From positions 69,481,056 through 69,545,055 of the forward strand of contig CM039184.1 in assembly GCA_008360975.2 (NCBI GenBank): DNA of 64,000 bases, written 5' to 3'. The stretch is from Lichenostomus cassidix (lineage: Eukaryota; Chordata; Aves; Passeriformes; Meliphagidae). The notes under the pieces were generated by a model. It had not been told where the DNA came from, made no database searches, and worked only from the letters and a program-made list of their open reading frames with translations. Made by a program: the position numbers and the translations under genes. Positions 59,171 through 64,000 of the stretch are shown piece by piece (the stretch's first letter is position 1; the number at the start of each line of letters is the position of its first letter).

Positions 59171-61589
59171 GTTACAAAAGTTAGACTAAGTTATGTCAAT
59201 GTTAAGAGAAAAATAAATGTAAAAATACCCAAAGCATGTTTGTTGTTTTAAAAACAGCTGAAATGGTTGAATATTTAATCTTAACATATTTTAATGACAA
59301 CAAATCTGGTTTAGATTTAAAAAAAAATATTGCCAACTGATTTTAATTTGACATTTACTTCCAGTTAAAAAAAAATCCCTCAAAATACTAATCAAGAATA
59401 TATCTCTCATTTTCTTCCTTTTGCCAGCAGTTTCAAAAGCAAAGACATTCAAGTCTAGAAAACACAGCCTCCTACTCAGTATGATGACTGCATGCTATCC
59501 TACAGTGCTTGACCAACTTACCACAGCATTAATATCTAATTTGTAAAGGACAAATTTACATATTAGGACATGAATTTGCAATAATGGATAGTTTTACAAA
59601 GTATAATGGAAAGCAAAACTGAAATGTTAATCATCCAGAACCTTCAAAGAGCTTTAAAGAGTTGTCTCCCCCGTGTGTGAAACACACTTGGAAGAAAGTC
59701 ACAGTAAATTGTTTTAGATTTATTCCTTAATAACGGATTTGTAAATATTATCAAATACTCAAGCACTAAGGAAACAGGCAATCTGAAGTGTTTACTTGCT
59801 TGTAAACATCTGAAGCAGAGTCCAACTTACACAGGATGAGTTTTGTAGACAGACATTGCTTCTTACTAGGTCAGCTACAGTAAGAGAAAAACTCACCTTT
59901 TTAAGAGTAATAAAGTAGCAGAAAGTCATACTTTAAATGTCAGTATAAACAAATGCTCTAAGTTCAATTACATGTGTTAACTGTGTTTCAGTGGATAAGG
60001 AGAAAAATTTCTGGCAAATCATAAGCAACTGCCATCTGCTTCCATAGTGTTTTGATGTCTTTCCTTCACATTTGTTGAAGGACATCTTTCCAAGAAAGTT
60101 TGTCTGCTGCTTTTCTAACTGAGAATTAGGCAGAGAACAGTACACAAAAATCTTCTCAAGAGTCAGGTGAGCACTGTCTCACTGTCTATGAGTAGCAGTC
60201 CTCACTTCCAACCCAACATTACACACTCTGCCTTTAAGTCTTCTATTCATTGCTTAGTCCAAATTATATCTCTATCTCCATAGTGCTCTTGCTCTAAAGC
60301 CACACTTCCACTTTCAGACAAATCCTCTCCTGCAGGATGTTCTCTTTCCCAAATGCAAAACTACAACATTTCAATATTACATATGGCCAATCAGCCATGT
60401 GTTGTTAAAACTCTGGGAATTGAAGCCTCACAGCACAACTTTAATGGACTGAAACTCATTTGCAAATATGAAGACACGCAGCTGTTTTCCCATGCATTAC
60501 TTAACTAGTTCTGTACAGAAGAGGGATGAATAAATACCGTTGTATCTGTCTTGGGAAACCAATAAAAAGTGGATTTATAATCTCCAGTAAATACATAATC
60601 TCAGCTGATCCACAAAATACCTCACTTAATGTCTCCGTTAGAAATATATCAACATGCACCACATGTCCCCAACAGGGCTGGTATAACAGAGGAGACCTCT
60701 TCCCATGGGTATTATTGAACTATGAATATACCATGACCCAGAGGGTCCTGGCAGCATTCTGCACCTTTATCAGCAGCACCAAGGCTGTGCCTGATGCCTG
60801 CACAGCACCTTCCCTTGGCTGGATCAACCAGCTCCTGGGTGAGGTGACCTTCCAGTCCCTGATGAGCAACTCAACAGCTTGTAATGAAGTGTCTGTGTCT
60901 TGATAAAGGACTTGGAAATAGCTTCAGCAGGAAGAGACTTTGTGCCTTATGTGTTACTGTGAAAAGAGGATGTAAATATTCCATTTCTAGAAAGGAAAAG
61001 AACCCTGAAAATATTTGGAAAAGGATTGCCATCTTCAAACTCACTGCCTCAAGCAAGCCTTAATTGGTGTGTCTGGTACCAGTTTGCAGGAAGTGCAGGC
61101 AGAAATCAAACACCTGCTGAAGACTGAGTTCAGAAGTTCCTTTCTTTGTCAGGGTGTTTCTCTGAGTTATCCTTAGTAATATCATCCCCTTAAGGATTTG
61201 AGCAGCCACTTACAAGCACCAATGTGTCTCCTGTATCCTTAGCAGAAGTTTTAGAAGTCTTCAGGGAAGGCTTTATCTTTTCATTCACAGTTATTGCATT
61301 TTACTACAAGAATAAAAAGCAGCTTTGCTCCTGTGTTTTTAAGAGACATTGCACAAGCTCAGCAGTCCTGTGAACTGCAGGGACCAGGGTAACTCACAGT
61401 CACCTTTTGCAAGCCTGACTCCATAGCAGAATGATTTCCAGGAGTACTATGAGACCACCTCCTCAAACTCTTGTTCTAAACTTGGACAAATCCTTATCAA
61501 AACCCCCCACAACTGGGAACCAGAACTGATACAACAAATTCCTATGTTATTTTTCCCAAGTCCTACACTAACTTTTGCTTTTAAAAACT

Positions 61590-61725
61590 CACTAAGAACT
61601 GGTGAGGGTCCACAAAGCAGCACATTTCTATGGATACAAACAGCTCCACTGACATTACCATCATCCAGGTCATTAATGGAGATACTGAACAGGACTGGAC
61701 TCTGGGCTACACTAATTTCTGGCTT
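61590..61725. mobile_element. Possible ancient CR1/L3-type LINE relic
   Basis: The phrase 'atccaggtcattaatggaga' followed by 'tactgaacaggactggactc' and 'tgggctacacta' resembles the widespread amniote CR1/L3 segment usually read as ATCCAGGTCATTAATGAAGAT...AACAG-ACTGG-CC...CTGGGG-ACACCACT. Heavily decayed, so limits and orientation are uncertain. Confidence 0.5.
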
Positions 61726-64000
61726 CAAAACTAGACTTTTCTTCAGTTCATTATATTTTTGGACTATAACTAGGCAGAATAAAGATGTTAAGGGTTGTTT
61801 CATTCTATGCAGCCAGATGTTTGCAATTGTCACAAACAGGACACTTTAAGATTTAAAGTGATCCTAGAAAACGCTAAACTAATGGGTGCATTTGTCCTGC
61901 TCTAATGGAAAATACAAGCACCTTCTTATATTCTGTAAACAGCATAAGGCAGAAGCTGCTTTAATTTCCAAGGTCCTGCATGCAGCTGCAAGAGTTCACC
62001 TGTCTCTTATTGTCACAAGAGCTCTGTTCTATACTCTGAAATTCTCACTTGTATTTTAAAAAAGAGTATCTTTAACAATCATCACTACCATGGCTCAAGG
62101 AGAAGATAAACATACAGCTAAAAATATGAAGGAACTGGTTGATTCATACTTTGTGTTATCATGCTAATGTGTCAGATTCATTTCAAGAGCATCTCCAAAA
62201 GATAATTTTTCCATTGGTGTCCACCTGCAGACTGCAGGTCCCTAGAGCAATTTGGAATTATTTTCTCTATTCATTTACAATTTATTGACAGTTTTTAAGG
62301 ATCCTTGGTTCTGAGTCAAGAGTCTTAGAAAGAAGGATCAGCTATCTTATATAAACTTTCCTAAATACACAGTTATCTATCACATCAAATACATAATTTC
62401 AAGAGGTCTAGTAAAGAAAATAAGAGTTTAACACAGTGTCTATATAAGTGTTTAGTTTTATCACAACTATTCCTCAGCAAGGTTCATTTGTGTAAAAAAC
62501 TAACTTGAAAGGGACTCATCACAGAGATGTTTTCTTACTAGAGATATAGTACAGTGTCTATGGAGTTCATTGGTCCTTTTCCAAATGTAGCTCAATTTGC
62601 GGCATTTATATCAGTAGCAGAATTTCTTTGCTAAAATAATGATTTATGGGGAGGACAGTTTGGCCAGTGTCACCATGTGTCACAAACTTATTTCAAGCTA
62701 AATCCCTTTTTAAAAACAGGTAGTCTCTAGCCAAATTTGCATTAAAACTGCTAAAAATCCTCAAAAAGGTGTAATTAGACTAATTCGTGCATCTTCTATG
62801 ACAAGGACAACATCCAATTAATAAAATTTGTACCTGTAACCACATACACAACAGCGTTGCAACAAATTCCAAATGTCTTTAAAGAAAGGTTGAGAAGAGT
62901 CTAGAAAAGACAGCATGCCACTTCAGGATAAATTCTGAATCTTCTCTGGTGTACTTTGTTTTGTATTTCTTTGAGTGTTTCCCCAGCATGGGGTTACCCA
63001 TAAGAGCTGTTTAACCCTGACTTTTCTCCTCAAGAAGCCACTTCCCAAATCTGATCATCTCTGCTTGCTGCTGTACCTTGTACTGCTTGATTACACTCCT
63101 TTTAAAACAGGATGGCCAAATCTACTTGCAACATTTAAGAGATCAGGAATTCTACATTTTTTCTGTGTAGTTTATTCCCCCTCACCCCCACCGAAACACT
63201 TGCACAGTAACAGGATTTATTCAGAAAGTGTTGCCCTGATAAGTTTTTGGATGAGAGCAAAGCAAAGTTTTTAGGGTAACATACTATCCACTATGAAACA
63301 ATGCAACAATGTGGTTAGACAAGCTCCTGGGAGCATGACCTAGAAACACGTGAAGCGTATAAAACTGGGTTGCCAAGGTAAACAAAAAAATTTGTCTGTT
63401 TTTCCATTGGTGTACCTATTGCAAACAGCTGATCAGCCAGAGGAGCAGCCAGAACCAGCCACCACTGGAGTCAGCTCCAGGGAAAACAACTGCAGCTTGG
63501 CAAAGCCTCACACACCACACAGGAAAGGGGGCTCAAAGCAGAAGCCTGAGGAAAGCATGGCAACAGGCAATTGTTTCAGCTTTACCTGTCCTCAATACAT
63601 ATACACACCATGAAACATTTTTTTTCTCTCCTTTCTTGTATGGATATGCAGAGGAAAGAGATACTGAAGCTCAGTGTTTATTGAAAACATGAACATTGTA
63701 ACAACTGTAAATGTATTTTCTAACTAACTAGTTTAGCTACATTCTCTATAATTTAAGTAAAGAACAAAGCCCACCTTCATTAAACAAAACAAAGCAGTAG
63801 AAGAGACAGTCCGATGGGTTACAATATCTAAAAAATGTTACCATGCTAAGGAAAAGCTGTGGAGCAGGGGAGGAACTACATTGGGAGGAATTACATGTAG
63901 GAGGAACTAGATGAGTAAACTAGGGAGATACATAAGGTTACAAGGAATATGCCAGAATCAGGCCAGACAACATTCCCCCAAGACAGTAAGTGTAAACTTG

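Larger units (their letters stand above)
53883..64000 (-). other. SLC2A9: SLC2A9 upstream intron, incomplete at the right edge
   Basis: Everything to the right of acceptor TTTGCAG (53883) is non-coding as far as I can read. It holds a CR1 fragment (56441-56690), a GC-rich unidentified block (56740-57060), an inverted-repeat pair (57461-57692 and 58948-59170) and a CR1/L3-like relic (61590-61725). No helix 1-5 exon was found, so the intron is probably longer than 10.1 kb. Confidence 0.7.

Overview
This window is vertebrate nuclear DNA, most likely from a bird. It is AT-rich and intron-dominated. It carries the 3' part of one spliced gene plus several CR1 LINE 3' fragments with the sequence typical of avian CR1, and a short class-II-like retroviral solo LTR. 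The overall repeat load is low. No prokaryotic, plasmid, CRISPR or operon-like features are present. I cannot fix the species; a neoavian or passerine bird is a guess.

The only gene I can support is SLC2A9 (GLUT9, the facilitative urate/hexose transporter), on the minus strand. Seven coding exons were read with consensus GT-AG borders: 53882-53750, 46657-46470, 41851-41741, 34410-34309, 32254-32179, 16156-16029 and 5827-5570 (stop at 5572-5570). They add up to 996 nt in one continuous frame, 331 residues from the start of membrane helix 6 to the C-terminus. The start codon and helices 1-5 lie beyond position 64000. The family marks PESPR, the helix-7 NAI motif, GRRP, GPG, the E-F-F/RPAA segment and PETK are all present, so this part of the gene looks intact and functional.

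Layout: 1-5354 is 3' flank with a CR1 copy and an AT microsatellite. 5355-5569 is the probable 3' UTR with an AATAAA signal. 5570-53882 holds the exons and six complete introns of about 10.2, 16.0, 2.1, 7.3, 4.6 and 7.1 kb (left to right). 53883-64000 is part of a further intron, with a CR1 copy, a 1.7-kb structure with inverted-repeat arms, and a degraded CR1/L3-like fragment. The 16-kb intron carries an intact-looking 282-bp solo LTR (TG...CA, 6-bp target duplication) antisense to SLC2A9.

Most open frames in the window are chance ORFs in introns. No previously undescribed gene system was found. The items most worth a second look are the inverted-repeat pair at 57461-59170, the solo LTR, and the divergent, longer C-terminal tail of the transporter.
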